From Bradyrhizobium elkanii USDA 76 (GTDB lineage Bacteria; Pseudomonadota; Alphaproteobacteria; Rhizobiales; Xanthobacteraceae): 64,000 nt of DNA. A model generated the notes under the pieces. The model did no database searches. It was not told the DNA's origin and saw only the letters and a list, made by a program, of their open reading frames with translations. Shown piece after piece: positions 10,494 through 19,104 of this stretch. Position 1 is the first letter of the stretch, and every line of letters starts with the position of its first letter. The position numbers and the translations under genes were made by a program. The stretch lies in the NCBI RefSeq assembly GCF_023278185.1, contig NZ_CP066356.1, positions 9,044,001 through 9,108,000 on the forward strand, given 5' to 3'.

Positions 10494-12239
10494 ATGGCGC
10501 TGACGGCAACGATGTCGCGACGGCTGTTTGCCGCTCTCCTGGTGATTGGTATCGCGACGCCTGCCCTCGGCCAGGTCCAGCGCCGCTTCTATGAACCGTC
10601 AGCCGCGGACACGATTCGCAGCATTCGCGCCGAAAACGGCATGGTGGTGGCGCAGGAGAAGCTGGCTGCGCAAATTGGCGCCGACATCCTGCGACAGGGC
10701 GGCAATGCGGTCGACGCCGCGGTCGCCACCGGCTTTGCGATGGCCGTGACCTATCCGCGCGCCGGCAATATCGGCGGCGGCGGCTTCATGGTGGTCCATC
10801 TTGCCGGACGCAATGAGGATGTCGCGATCGACTATCGCGAGACCGCGCCGCAGGCTGCGACCCGCGACATGTTCCTGAACGCCGACGGCAAGCCCGATCC
10901 CGACAAGTCGCGCAACTCCGCGCTTGCGATCGGCGTGCCCGGCACGGTCGCGGGCCTTTCGCTGGCGCTGGAGAAATATGGCTCCGGCAAGTTCACGCTG
11001 GCGCAGATCCTCAAGCCCGCGATCGACCTCGCGCGCGACGGCTTCATCCTCACCGACGACACATCGGACACGCTGAACGACATGTATCGCCGCATGTCGC
11101 GCTGGCCGAATTCGGCCAGGACGTTCTCGCACGCCGATGGTACGCCGCTGCGCGAGGGCGACCGCCTGATCCAGGGCGATCTCGCCGGCGTACTGACTGA
11201 TATTGCCGAACAAGGCCCGCGCGGCTTCTACCAGGGCGCCGTCGCCGAGAAGCTCGTCAGCGGCATCAGGAATGCCGGCGGCATCTTCACCCTCGAGGAT
11301 CTGAAATCCTACCAGCCGGTGATCCGCACGCCGATCCGCGGCAGCTATCGCGGCTACGACATCGTCTCGATGCCGCAGCCCTCCTCCGGCGGCGTCGTGC
11401 TGCTTGAGATTCTCAACATCCTCGAAGGCTTTCCGATGTCCGACATGAGGCAGGGCTCGGCCGCCTCGCTGCATGTGATGATCGAGGCGATGAAGCGGGC
11501 CTATGCCGATCGCGCGCGCTATCTCGGCGATCCCGCCTTCGTCGACGCGCCGACGCAATTGCTGATCGACAAGGACTATGCCGCCAAGCAGCGCGCCACC
11601 ATCGATCTTGCCCGCGCCACGCCATGGACCGATGTGCGCAACGCGAAGCAACCGCGCGAGGGCGACAACACAACGCATTATTCGGTCGTCGACGCCGGCG
11701 GCAACGCCGTCAGCAACACCTACACGCTGAACTTCCCCTACGGCGTCGGCCTCGTCGCCGACGGCACAGGCGTGCTGCTGAACAACGAGCTCGACGATTT
11801 CACCGCCGCGCCCGGCGCCTCCAATGCCTTCGGCCTGGTCGGCTTCGAGGCCAATCTGCCGGGACCCGGCAAGCGACCGCTGTCGTCGATGTCGCCGACC
11901 ATCGTGCTGAAGGACGGCAAGCCAGTGCTGGTGACGGGCTCGCCCGGCGGCAGCCGCATCATCTCCGCGGTGACGCAGATCATCGTCGACGTGATCGACT
12001 ACAAGATGGACGTTGCGGCCGCGGTCGCCGCGCCCCGCATGCACCATCAATGGCTGCCCGACGAGGTCCGGATCGAGCGCGGCTTTCCCGACGCGGTGCT
12101 GGGCGATCTGCGCGCCAAGGGCCACAAACTGGTCGAGCCGCTCGGCTACTCCTCCGCGAACTCGATCCTCGTCACGACCAACGGTCTGCTCGGCGCACCG
12201 GATCCGCGCACGCGCGGCTCGGAGGCTGCGGGATACTAA
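10494..12239 (+). CDS. ggt: Gamma-glutamyltransferase (glutathione hydrolase), periplasmic
   Basis: 581 residues. A signal peptide (residues about 1-26, ending PALG-Q) is followed by the large subunit and then the small subunit. Seen: the self-cleavage site and nucleophile in NTTHYSVVDAGGNAVSNTYT, with Thr393 predicted to become the new N-terminus; GNIGGGGFM near the N-terminus; PLSSMSPTIV and TGSPGGSRI near the C-terminus, which form the oxyanion and substrate site in E. coli Ggt. Known: it hydrolyses glutathione and other gamma-glutamyl compounds, or transfers the glutamyl group. Length and motifs are intact. It is divergent from the MFS gene, with 114 bases between the two starts. Confidence 0.95.
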   Translation: MALTATMSRRLFAALLVIGIATPALGQVQRRFYEPSAADTIRSIRAENGMVVAQEKLAAQIGADILRQGGNAVDAAVATGFAMAVTYPRAGNIGGGGFMVVHLAGRNEDVAIDYRETAPQAATRDMFLNADGKPDPDKSRNSALAIGVPGTVAGLSLALEKYGSGKFTLAQILKPAIDLARDGFILTDDTSDTLNDMYRRMSRWPNSARTFSHADGTPLREGDRLIQGDLAGVLTDIAEQGPRGFYQGAVAEKLVSGIRNAGGIFTLEDLKSYQPVIRTPIRGSYRGYDIVSMPQPSSGGVVLLEILNILEGFPMSDMRQGSAASLHVMIEAMKRAYADRARYLGDPAFVDAPTQLLIDKDYAAKQRATIDLARATPWTDVRNAKQPREGDNTTHYSVVDAGGNAVSNTYTLNFPYGVGLVADGTGVLLNNELDDFTAAPGASNAFGLVGFEANLPGPGKRPLSSMSPTIVLKDGKPVLVTGSPGGSRIISAVTQIIVDVIDYKMDVAAAVAAPRMHHQWLPDEVRIERGFPDAVLGDLRAKGHKLVEPLGYSSANSILVTTNGLLGAPDPRTRGSEAAGY

Positions 12240-12254
12240 CGTGATCGGATCGGG

Positions 12255-12450
12255 TTGAGCTGGAGCGGCATCGGAGGTTCACCTCTCCGTTGGGAGAGGT
12301 CGATTTGCGTAGCAAATCGGGTGAGGGGTTACGGTCTATCGAGAAAGCAAAAGCCCTCACCCGGATTGCTTCGCAATCCGACCTCTCCCCGTCGGGGAGA
12401 GGTGAACCAAAACCGCCGTGAGCCGATTCAGCCAAATCTCATCCCGCTCT
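12255..12450. repeat. Dispersed intergenic repeat, family A, copy 2
   Basis: The copy closest to that at 2583-2796: it shares the arms GGTTCACCTCTCC and GGGGAGAGGTGAACC and the core GCAAATCGGGTGAGGGGTTACG. The central hairpin is shorter here (GGATTGCTTCGCAATCC). It fills most of the 316-base gap between ggt and the next MFS gene; the remainder (12451-12555) shows nothing recognisable except the approach to the start codon. Confidence 0.85.
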
Positions 12451-12555
12451 AAACGCGGCTTTGCCCGGCCTGCGACATCGCGATAGATTGGCGGTCCGCG
12501 CACCTCCGGCCGCGGATCGCAAACAGCCGGTGAACGATTTCTCCGGGGAACGCGC

Positions 12556-13854
12556 ATGAGCACGGCCGAAACCAAATCGATGGAAGTTGCAGAGATCGAG
12601 GACACCAGCCTCCTCGCCTTCTATCGCGACATGAACCTGCAGGAGCGGCGCACGTTCTGGGCCTGCGCGTCGGGCTGGACGCTCGACGGCATGGATTTCA
12701 TGATCTATCCGCTGGTGATCGGCACCATCATCACGCTCTGGAAGGTCGACCCCGGCACCGCGGGTCTCGCGGGCACCGTGACATTGCTGGCCTCCGCCGT
12801 GGGCGGCTGGCTCGGCGGCTATCTGTCCGACCGCATCGGGCGGGTTAAGACGCTGCAGCTCACCATCATCTGGTTCTCATTCTTCTCGCTGGTCTGCGCA
12901 GTGGTGCAGAATTTCGATCAGCTTCTGGTCGCCCGCGCACTGCTCGGCCTCGGCTTCGGCGGCGAATGGGCGGCCGGCGCCGTGCTGATCGGCGAGGCGA
13001 TCCGGCCGCAATATCGCGGACGCGCGGTCGGCTCGGTGCAGTCGGGCTGGGCGGTCGGCTGGGGCCTCGCGGTGCTGGCGCAGGCGATCCTGTTCTCGGT
13101 GCTGCCGGCGGAGAACGCCTGGCGCTGGATGTTCGTGATCGGCGCGCTGCCGGCGCTGCTGGTGTTCTATCTGCGCCGCTATGTCACCGAGCCGGAAATC
13201 TCCGCCGCGACCATGGCGCAGGCGCAGGCCTCCGGCAGCGGACCCGCCGCGTTGTGGGAGATCTTCCACGGACCGATCCTGAAGACCACGCTGCTGGCGT
13301 CGCTGGTCGGCACCGGCATGCAGGGCGGCTACTACGCCATCACCTTCTGGGTGCCGCGCTTCCTCACCACCGAGCGCAAGCTGTCGGTGGTCGGCTCGAC
13401 CGGCTATCTCGCGACGCTGATCATCGGCTCGTTCATCGGCTATCTGGTCGGTGCCTGGCTCGCCGACCGGATCGGCCGGCGCAATCTGTTCCTGATCTTC
13501 TCGATCGGCGCGATCGCGGTGGTGCTGCTCTACACCCAATTGCCGCTGTCCAACGAGGTGCTGTGGGTGCTGGGCTTTCCGCTCGGCTTCTTTGCCTCGG
13601 GCTATTTCTCCGGCATGGGCGCGTTCCTGACCGAACTGTATCCGACCCGGCTGCGTGGCTCCGGCCAGGGCTTCTGCTACAATTTCGGCCGCGGCATCGG
13701 CGCGCTGTTCCCGTTCCTGGTCGGCGCGCTGTCGACCACGACCACGCTCGCCAACGCGATCGCGATCTTCGCGGTGGCGGCCTATGGCGTGTTCTTCCTC
13801 GCCGCCTACGCGCTGCCGGAAACGCGCGGGCGTGTGCTGCATGCGGATGGATAG
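12556..13854 (+). CDS. MFS transporter (sugar/aromatic acid:H+ symporter type)
   Basis: 432 residues, 12 predicted transmembrane helices. Seen: the MFS signature between helices 2 and 3 (GGYLSDRIGRVKTLQL), RALLGLGFGGEWAAGAVLIGE in helix 4, and a second DRIGRRN loop in the C-terminal half. The GEWAAG motif is typical of the MHS/NanT-like branch that imports organic acids, sialic acid or aromatic acids with protons. The substrate cannot be named. It is followed by a repeat and then an SDR gene on the same strand, with no tight operon. Confidence 0.88.
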   Translation: MSTAETKSMEVAEIEDTSLLAFYRDMNLQERRTFWACASGWTLDGMDFMIYPLVIGTIITLWKVDPGTAGLAGTVTLLASAVGGWLGGYLSDRIGRVKTLQLTIIWFSFFSLVCAVVQNFDQLLVARALLGLGFGGEWAAGAVLIGEAIRPQYRGRAVGSVQSGWAVGWGLAVLAQAILFSVLPAENAWRWMFVIGALPALLVFYLRRYVTEPEISAATMAQAQASGSGPAALWEIFHGPILKTTLLASLVGTGMQGGYYAITFWVPRFLTTERKLSVVGSTGYLATLIIGSFIGYLVGAWLADRIGRRNLFLIFSIGAIAVVLLYTQLPLSNEVLWVLGFPLGFFASGYFSGMGAFLTELYPTRLRGSGQGFCYNFGRGIGALFPFLVGALSTTTTLANAIAIFAVAAYGVFFLAAYALPETRGRVLHADG

Positions 13855-13896
13855 GACGTGAGGTAGGGCTGTGGCTGCGCCGCTTGCTCGGTCGTC

Positions 13897-13997
13897 CCCT
13901 CCCCCCTTGCGGGGGAGGGCTAGGGAGAGGGGTAGCCGCGAAGGCGGTGTGTGTGGCTTACCCCTCTCCCCAACCCTCCCCCGCAAGGGGGGAGGGA
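13897..13997. repeat. Palindromic repeat, family D, copy 1
   Basis: Arms CCTCCCCCCTTGCGGGGGAG and its inverted counterpart CTCCCCCGCAAGGGGGGAGG flank GCTAGGGAGAGGGGTAG / CTTACCCCTCTCCCC. A related element is at 16719-16849. It lies between the MFS gene and the SDR gene. Confidence 0.75.
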
Positions 13998-14031
13998 GCC
14001 TGATAGTGTGCGTCCCTAACAGGAGGCTGCC

Positions 14032-14928
14032 ATGACATCGCTCAAGGGCAAGACGCTGTTCATCTCGGGCGCGAGCCGCGGCATCGGGCTGGCGATCGCG
14101 CTGCGCGCCGCGCGTGACGGCGCCAATGTCGCGATCGCGGCGAAGACCGCCGAGCCGCATCCGAAGCTGAAGGGCACGATCTACACCGCCGCCGACGAGG
14201 TCCGCGCCGCCGGCGGCAAGGCGCTGCCGGTGCTCTGCGACATCAGGGACGAGGCGCAGGTGATGGCGGCGATCGAGCAGACCGTCGCCGAGTTCGGCGG
14301 CATCGACGTCTGCGTCAACAATGCCAGCGCCATCAGCCTGACCAATTCGCAGGCAACCGACATGAAGCGGTTCGACCTGATGATGGGAATCAACACCCGC
14401 GGCACCTTCATGGTGTCGAAATACTGCATCCCGCACCTGAAGAAGGCGGAGAACCCGCACATCCTGATGCTGTCGCCGCCGCTCGACATGAAGACGAAAT
14501 GGTTCGAGCACTCGACCGCCTACACGATGGCGAAGTTCGGCATGAGCATGTGCGTGCTCGGGCTGGCGGGCGAATTGAAATCGGCCGGAGTTGCCGTCAA
14601 CGCGCTGTGGCCGCGCACCACGATCGCGACCGCGGCGGTCGGCAACCTGCTCGGCGGCGACGCCATGATGCGCGCGAGCCGCACGCCCGAGATCATGGGC
14701 GATGCGGCCTACGCGATCATCACCCGGCCGTCGCGCGAATTCACCGGGCATTTCTGCATCGACGACAAGGTGCTCTATGCCAATGGCGTACGCGACTTCG
14801 AGCGCTACCGCGTCGATCCCTCGGTGGCGTTGATGTCGGACTTCTTCGTGCCCGACGACGACGTGCCGCCGCCCGGCGTCACCGTGCAGCCGCTGCCGTC
14901 GGTCGGCGGCGCCCAGACGTCTCGCTAG
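14032..14928 (+). CDS. SDR family oxidoreductase (HSDL2-like)
   Basis: 298 residues, NAD(P)-dependent short-chain dehydrogenase with a Rossmann fold. Seen: the cofactor motif SGASRGIG, the structural motif NNAS (residues about 98-101), Ser in ILMLSPP and the catalytic pair in AYTMAKFG (Tyr/Lys). The long C-terminal part (ITRPSREFTGHFCIDDKVL) is characteristic of the branch related to human HSDL2, often near fatty-acid enzymes; its substrate is not established. A ribosome site AGGAGG lies about 8 bases before the ATG. Confidence 0.88.
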   Translation: MTSLKGKTLFISGASRGIGLAIALRAARDGANVAIAAKTAEPHPKLKGTIYTAADEVRAAGGKALPVLCDIRDEAQVMAAIEQTVAEFGGIDVCVNNASAISLTNSQATDMKRFDLMMGINTRGTFMVSKYCIPHLKKAENPHILMLSPPLDMKTKWFEHSTAYTMAKFGMSMCVLGLAGELKSAGVAVNALWPRTTIATAAVGNLLGGDAMMRASRTPEIMGDAAYAIITRPSREFTGHFCIDDKVLYANGVRDFERYRVDPSVALMSDFFVPDDDVPPPGVTVQPLPSVGGAQTSR

Positions 14929-14929
14929 G

Positions 14930-15265
14930 CTAGACCACAGACGCGTTCAGCTCTGCGCGCCAATGCTGCACGCGCTCCTTCAGCAGCGTGTCGCGCACAT
15001 AGCCGAGCTCCTCGTCCTCGATCCGCTCCAATGTTTCGAGCGAGAGATGATCCGCGCCGTGGGCCGTCCAGGCGCGCTGCAGCTGCGCGTTGCGATGGCT
15101 GCCCATCCGCAGCGTGAACCAGATGCGGTTCTCGATCTTGTCGAGATCGAGCGCCTGCCCCACCCAGACCTCGCCGGTCGCGCGGCAGCGAATCGCGAAC
15201 ACGCCGGCAACGCTCGCGCGTTTCTTGTAGTCGGCGATGGCTTGCTTGCGGTCCTCGGTCTTCAT
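14930..15265 (-). CDS. GIY-YIG nuclease family protein
   Basis: 111 residues, convergent with the SDR gene. Seen: GVFAIRCRATGEVWVGQALD, a divergent GIY-YIG core in which the second YIG-like triplet reads VWVG, then RIWFTLRMGSHRNAQLQRAW and HLSLETLERIEDEE, where Glu residues occupy the usual metal-ligand region. Known: small stand-alone GIY-YIG proteins of this sort are widespread in Rhizobiales; nuclease activity has not been assigned for most. The missing canonical tyrosines make catalysis uncertain. Confidence 0.78.
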   Translation of the reverse strand: MKTEDRKQAIADYKKRASVAGVFAIRCRATGEVWVGQALDLDKIENRIWFTLRMGSHRNAQLQRAWTAHGADHLSLETLERIEDEELGYVRDTLLKERVQHWRAELNASVV

Positions 15266-15379
15266 GGCAGCTCCGATGTTCCAGGCACGCTATTTATACC
15301 CGGGCATTATTGACAAGGCAATATTACCCGGATAAAAAATAGCGGCATCGAAACCCGAGCCGCTGTTATGACCGCGAAC

Positions 15380-16045
15380 TCACCGGCCGACCTGGTACGG
15401 CCCGCCCTTCTCCAGTGCCCGCGCATAGGCCGGGCGGGCGTGGATGCGCTCAAGGAACGCGACACATTTGGGATGGCCGTCCTCGAGCCCACCGCGCGCC
15501 GCGGCAGCCTCGAGCGGAAAGCTCATCTGGATGTCGGCGCCGGAAAACGCGCTGCCGGCGAACCATTCGCTCTTGCCGAGCTCGCCTTCCCAATAGGCCA
15601 TGTGCTGCTTGAGCTGCGGATTGACCAGCGTCGACAGCGCCGTGTTGGACACCTTGCGCACCAGGGGCCGCAGCAGCGCCGGCGCGCGCTTCGGCATCAG
15701 CGTGAACAGGAGCTTCAGCAGCAGCGGCGTCATCGCCGAACCCTCGGCGTAGTGCAGCCAGTAGGTGTAGCGCAGCCGCTCCGGCGTATCGGCCGGCGGG
15801 ATCAGGCGCCCGTTGCCGTAGGTCGCGATGATGTATTCGAGGATCGCGCCGGATTCCGCGATCGTGTGGCCGTTGTCGGTGACGACGGGCGACTTGCCGA
15901 GCGGATGGATCGCGCGCAGCTCCTTCGGCGCCCGCATGTCGGGCTGCCGCTGATAGCGCACGATCTCGTAAGGCACACCCAATTCCTCGAGCAGCCACAG
16001 CACGCGCTGCGAGCGGGAATTGTTGAGGTGATGAACCGTCAGCAT
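15380..16045 (-). CDS. Glutathione S-transferase family protein
   Basis: 221 residues. An N-terminal thioredoxin-fold domain (1-78) has LNNSRSQRVLWLLEELG near the catalytic region, the cis-proline KSPVV and the glutathione-binding ESGAILEYI. A helical C-terminal domain (about 90-215) follows. Probably a soluble detoxification or repair enzyme that conjugates or reduces with glutathione; the electrophile is unknown. It is divergent from the DUF2239 gene, with 41 bases between the start codons, so the two promoters overlap. Confidence 0.9.
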   Translation of the reverse strand: MLTVHHLNNSRSQRVLWLLEELGVPYEIVRYQRQPDMRAPKELRAIHPLGKSPVVTDNGHTIAESGAILEYIIATYGNGRLIPPADTPERLRYTYWLHYAEGSAMTPLLLKLLFTLMPKRAPALLRPLVRKVSNTALSTLVNPQLKQHMAYWEGELGKSEWFAGSAFSGADIQMSFPLEAAAARGGLEDGHPKCVAFLERIHARPAYARALEKGGPYQVGR

Positions 16046-16086
16046 GGGCGTCCTCTGGGGTGTCAGCGCAATCGGAAAGGTCTACC

Positions 16087-16674
16087 ATGAATCCTGCCTA
16101 TGTCGCCTTCGAAGGCGAGCATCGCATCGGCGCCGGTGACCTTCCGGAGGTTGCACGCGCCGCCAAGCAACTGCTTGACCGGCGCAAGGACGCCGCGATC
16201 CTGGTGTTCAACGGCCGCACCTCGGCGCTGGTCGATATCGATTTCCGCGGCTCGGTCGACGACGTGCTGGCGCGGCTGCCGAGGCTCGCGCCGGCGCCCG
16301 GCGAGGAGCCGGCGGCGCCGACCGCGCCGCGCGGGCCCGGTCGGCCAAAGCTTGGCGTCGTCGCGCGCGAGATCACGCTGCTGCCGCGGCATTGGGACTG
16401 GCTCGCGCAGCAGAAGGGCGGCGCATCGGTCGCGATCCGCAAGCTGATCGACGAGGCACGGCGCTCCAGCGGCGACAAGGACCGCACCCGCAGCGCGCAG
16501 GATGCCGCCTATCGCTTCATGACTGTCATGGCCGGCAACCGGCCGAACTATGAGGATGCGATCCGCGCCCTGTTCGCCCACGACCGGCGCCGCTTTGCGA
16601 CGCTGATCGCGGACTGGCCGGCCGATATTCGCGATCACGCGATCCGGCTCGCCTATAGCGATCAAGCGGACTGA
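16087..16674 (+). CDS. DUF2239 family protein
   Basis: 195 residues, soluble. Family features seen: YVAFEGEHRIGAGDL at the N-terminus, ILVFNGRTSALVDIDFRGS, then a Pro/Ala-rich linker and RGPGRPKLGVVAREITLLPRHWDWLAQQKGGASVAIRKL. The RGPGRPKLG stretch resembles an AT-hook, and the following segment could be a helix-turn-helix-like DNA-binding part; both are inferences. The start at 16087 is supported by GGAAAGG about 6 bases upstream; the frame is open to 16060. Function unknown. Confidence 0.85.
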   Translation: MNPAYVAFEGEHRIGAGDLPEVARAAKQLLDRRKDAAILVFNGRTSALVDIDFRGSVDDVLARLPRLAPAPGEEPAAPTAPRGPGRPKLGVVAREITLLPRHWDWLAQQKGGASVAIRKLIDEARRSSGDKDRTRSAQDAAYRFMTVMAGNRPNYEDAIRALFAHDRRRFATLIADWPADIRDHAIRLAYSDQAD

Positions 16675-16718
16675 TGCCCGATGAACTAATGTCGACGGGC
16701 AACCGCGAGCGAGATGCG

Positions 16719-16849
16719 CCCCCTCTCCCGCTTGCGGGGGAGGGCTGGGGTGGGGGTTTTGCCACGCAGAGATTCTTTCCGGTGGAGAGAGCCCCCACCC
16801 GGATCGCATCTGTCGATGCGATCCGACCTCCCCCGCAAGCGGGAGAGGT
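16719..16849. repeat. Palindromic repeat, family D, copy 2
   Basis: Outer arms CCCTCTCCCGCTTGCGGGGG and CCCCCGCAAGCGGGAGAGG, with internal CACCCGGATCGCATC and GATGCGATCCGACC. It is related to 13897-13997 and shares the CCCACCCGGAT core with family A. Confidence 0.75.
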
Positions 16850-16916
16850 GCAGCGAGTGTGCCGCCTGATCTAGGACGTACCAGCCAGGTGCCTGGTCAA
16901 TTTTTGGAAGTTGAAC

Positions 16917-18266
16917 GTGTCCAACCCACCCTCCCTGCGCAAAGCCTTCCTCGCCTTCCTCGCGCCGATGCTGCTCAGCAACGTGCTGCAGTCGCTGTTC
17001 GGCACCATCAACGGCGTCTATCTCGGCCAGATGATCGGCGTCGACGCGCTCGCGGCCGTCTCGGTGTTCTTTCCGGTGATGTTCTTCTTCATTTCCTTCG
17101 TGATCGGCCTGAGCGCCGGCGCCTCGGTCATGATCGGCCAGGCCTGGGGCGCGGGCGAGCCCGACCGGGTGAAAGCGGTCGCCGGCACCACCATGACCGT
17201 GACGCTGCTGCTCGCGCTGGCGATCGCGGTCCTCGGCGGCCTGTTCGCCCGCCCGCTCTTGATCGCGCTCGCGACACCATCCGACGTCCTCGACGCCGCG
17301 GTGGCCTATGCGCGGATCATGATGATCACGATGCCCATAACCTTCGCATTCCTGCTGCTGACGGCGATGATGCGCGGCGTCGGCGACACCGTGACGCCGC
17401 TGGTTGCGCTGACGGTCTCGACCACCGTCGGCCTGGTAGTGACGCCGGCGCTGATCCGCGGCTGGCTCGGCCTGCCGATGCTCGGCGTCGCCAGCGCTGC
17501 CATCGCCTCCGCGGTCTCGGGCGTGGTCACGCTGCTGTGGCTGCATGTTCATATGCTGCGGCACCGCCATGCACTGGCCTTCGACGCCGCATTCCTGCGC
17601 GCGATGCGGCCGAACGGCGCCCTGCTGCGCATCGTGCTGCGGCTCGGCATTCCGACCGCGATTGGCATGGTGGTGGTCTCGCTCGCCGAGCTGGTGCTGC
17701 TCGGCCTCGTCAACGGTTTCGGCTCGGACGCGACCGCGGCCTATGGCGCAGTCAACCAGGTGATCGGCTATGTGCAGTTTCCGGCGATCTCGATCGCAAT
17801 ATCGGTGTCGATCTTCGGCGCGCAGGCGATCGGCCGCGGCGATTCCGCCCGGGTCGGCGCCATCGTCAGGACCGGGATCGAGATGAATCTCGCGCTGACC
17901 GGCGGGCTGGTCGTGCTCGGCTATCTCTTCGCGCGGCCGCTGATGGGCTTCTTCATCGTCGACAATGCCGTGCTCGCGCTGGCGCAGCAGCTCTTGTACA
18001 TCGTGCTGTGGAGCATGGTGCTATTCGGCATGGCGACGGTGTTTTCGGGCGCGATGCGCGCCGGCGGCACGGTGTGGATGCCGCTGTTGCTCTCGACCCT
18101 GGCGATCGCGGTGGTCGAGGTGCCGGTCGCGATCCTGCTCAGCCGCGCCAGCGGCGTCAGCGGCATCTGGATCGCCTATCCCGTCACCTTCGCAACCATG
18201 TTCGTGCTGCAGATGGCCTATTACGCCCTGGTATGGCGCAAGCAGACCATCAAGCGGCTGATTTGA
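16917..18266 (+). CDS. MATE family efflux transporter
   Basis: 449 residues, about 12 transmembrane segments in two similar halves. Seen: NGVYLGQMIGVDALAAVSVFFP in the first half and NGFGSDATAAYGAVNQVIGY in the second, plus AMMRGVGDTVTPL and GAMRAGGTVWMP, the paired half-end motifs of MATE pumps. It exports cationic compounds in exchange for Na+ or H+; the substrate is unknown. Start choice: GGAAG at 16906-16910 is well spaced for the GTG at 16917 and too close for the TTG at 16911. Confidence 0.92.
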   Translation: MSNPPSLRKAFLAFLAPMLLSNVLQSLFGTINGVYLGQMIGVDALAAVSVFFPVMFFFISFVIGLSAGASVMIGQAWGAGEPDRVKAVAGTTMTVTLLLALAIAVLGGLFARPLLIALATPSDVLDAAVAYARIMMITMPITFAFLLLTAMMRGVGDTVTPLVALTVSTTVGLVVTPALIRGWLGLPMLGVASAAIASAVSGVVTLLWLHVHMLRHRHALAFDAAFLRAMRPNGALLRIVLRLGIPTAIGMVVVSLAELVLLGLVNGFGSDATAAYGAVNQVIGYVQFPAISIAISVSIFGAQAIGRGDSARVGAIVRTGIEMNLALTGGLVVLGYLFARPLMGFFIVDNAVLALAQQLLYIVLWSMVLFGMATVFSGAMRAGGTVWMPLLLSTLAIAVVEVPVAILLSRASGVSGIWIAYPVTFATMFVLQMAYYALVWRKQTIKRLI

Positions 18267-18333
18267 CATCGCGCGCCGCGGCTCACATGATGATTATCAT
18301 ATTCTACTGATGGCGCCTGCGACAGCAGGTCCA

Positions 18334-18376
18334 TGCTAGACAAGCCGTGCTAAACAAGTCCAAACGAGACAAGCCG
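18334..18376. repeat. Three short tandem repeats upstream of the HCCA-isomerase-type gene
   Basis: TGCTAGACAAGCCG, TGCTAAACAAGTCC and AAACGAGACAAGCCG follow each other, about 14-15 bases each, ending just before the ribosome site. A 14-base inverted repeat, ATGAT-GATT-ATCAT, is at 18287-18300. They may be regulatory; nothing else shows this. Confidence 0.5.
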
Positions 18377-18390
18377 AGGGAGAGACCGTC

Positions 18391-18996
18391 GTGAGCCAAA
18401 ATCCGCAATTCCTGTTCGATTTCGGCAGCCCCAACGCCTTCCTCAGCCATGAAGCGATCCCGGCAATCGAAAAGCGCACCGGCGTCAAGTTCGAATATGT
18501 CCCGATCCTGCTCGGCGGCATCTTCAAGGCCACCAACAACAAGTCGCCAGCCGAGACGCTGGCGGGCGTCAAGAACAAGCCCGAGTTCATGAAGATCGAG
18601 ACGGAACGCTTTCTCAAGCGCTTCAACGTCAAGCCCTACACCTGGAACCCGTTTTTCCCGGTCAATACGCTGAACCTGATGCGCGCGGCGGTCGCCGCCC
18701 AGTTCGAGGGCGTGTTCGAGAAATATATCGAGGCCGCCTTCCACCACATGTGGGTCGAGCCGAAGAAGATGGACGATCCTGAGGTCGCCGGCAAAGCCAT
18801 CGCCTCCTCCGGCCTTGACGCCGCAAAACTGTTCGCCCGCGCGCAAGACGCGGATGTGAAGGCCAAGCTGATCGAATATACCTCATCCGCCGTCGAGCGC
18901 GGCGCGTTCGGCTCGCCGACCTTTTTCGTCGGCAACGAGATCTTCTTCGGCAAGGAGCAGCTGCGCGAAGTCGAGGAAATGGTATCGGGAAAGTGA
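18391..18996 (+). CDS. 2-hydroxychromene-2-carboxylate isomerase family protein
   Basis: 201 residues, GTG start with GGGAGAG upstream. DsbA-like thioredoxin fold with helical insertion, related to kappa-class GST. Seen: FLFDFGSPNAFLSHEAI, where the Ser of the FGSPN motif is the residue that activates glutathione in the family, then VPILLGGIFKATNN, the GAFGSPTFFVGNEIFFG cis-proline region and the C-terminal helix. Known: NahD-type enzymes isomerise 2-hydroxychromene-2-carboxylate in naphthalene breakdown, but most relatives outside such operons have unknown substrates. No aromatic catabolism genes are adjacent. Confidence 0.87.
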   Translation: MSQNPQFLFDFGSPNAFLSHEAIPAIEKRTGVKFEYVPILLGGIFKATNNKSPAETLAGVKNKPEFMKIETERFLKRFNVKPYTWNPFFPVNTLNLMRAAVAAQFEGVFEKYIEAAFHHMWVEPKKMDDPEVAGKAIASSGLDAAKLFARAQDADVKAKLIEYTSSAVERGAFGSPTFFVGNEIFFGKEQLREVEEMVSGK

Positions 18997-19104
18997 GATG
19001 AGCGAACGGCGAGTAGCGAATAGTCGAACAGCATCCCTATCTATTCGCCACTCCCATTCGCCATTCGCCCGCGGGCGGCGAACAACAAAGAAGGACAAAT
19101 TCCC

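Noticed and set aside
12877..14751. 624-codon frame spanning the antisense of an MFS gene, a repeat and the SDR gene
   Set aside because: It runs through two real genes and an intergenic repeat; no domain resemblance.
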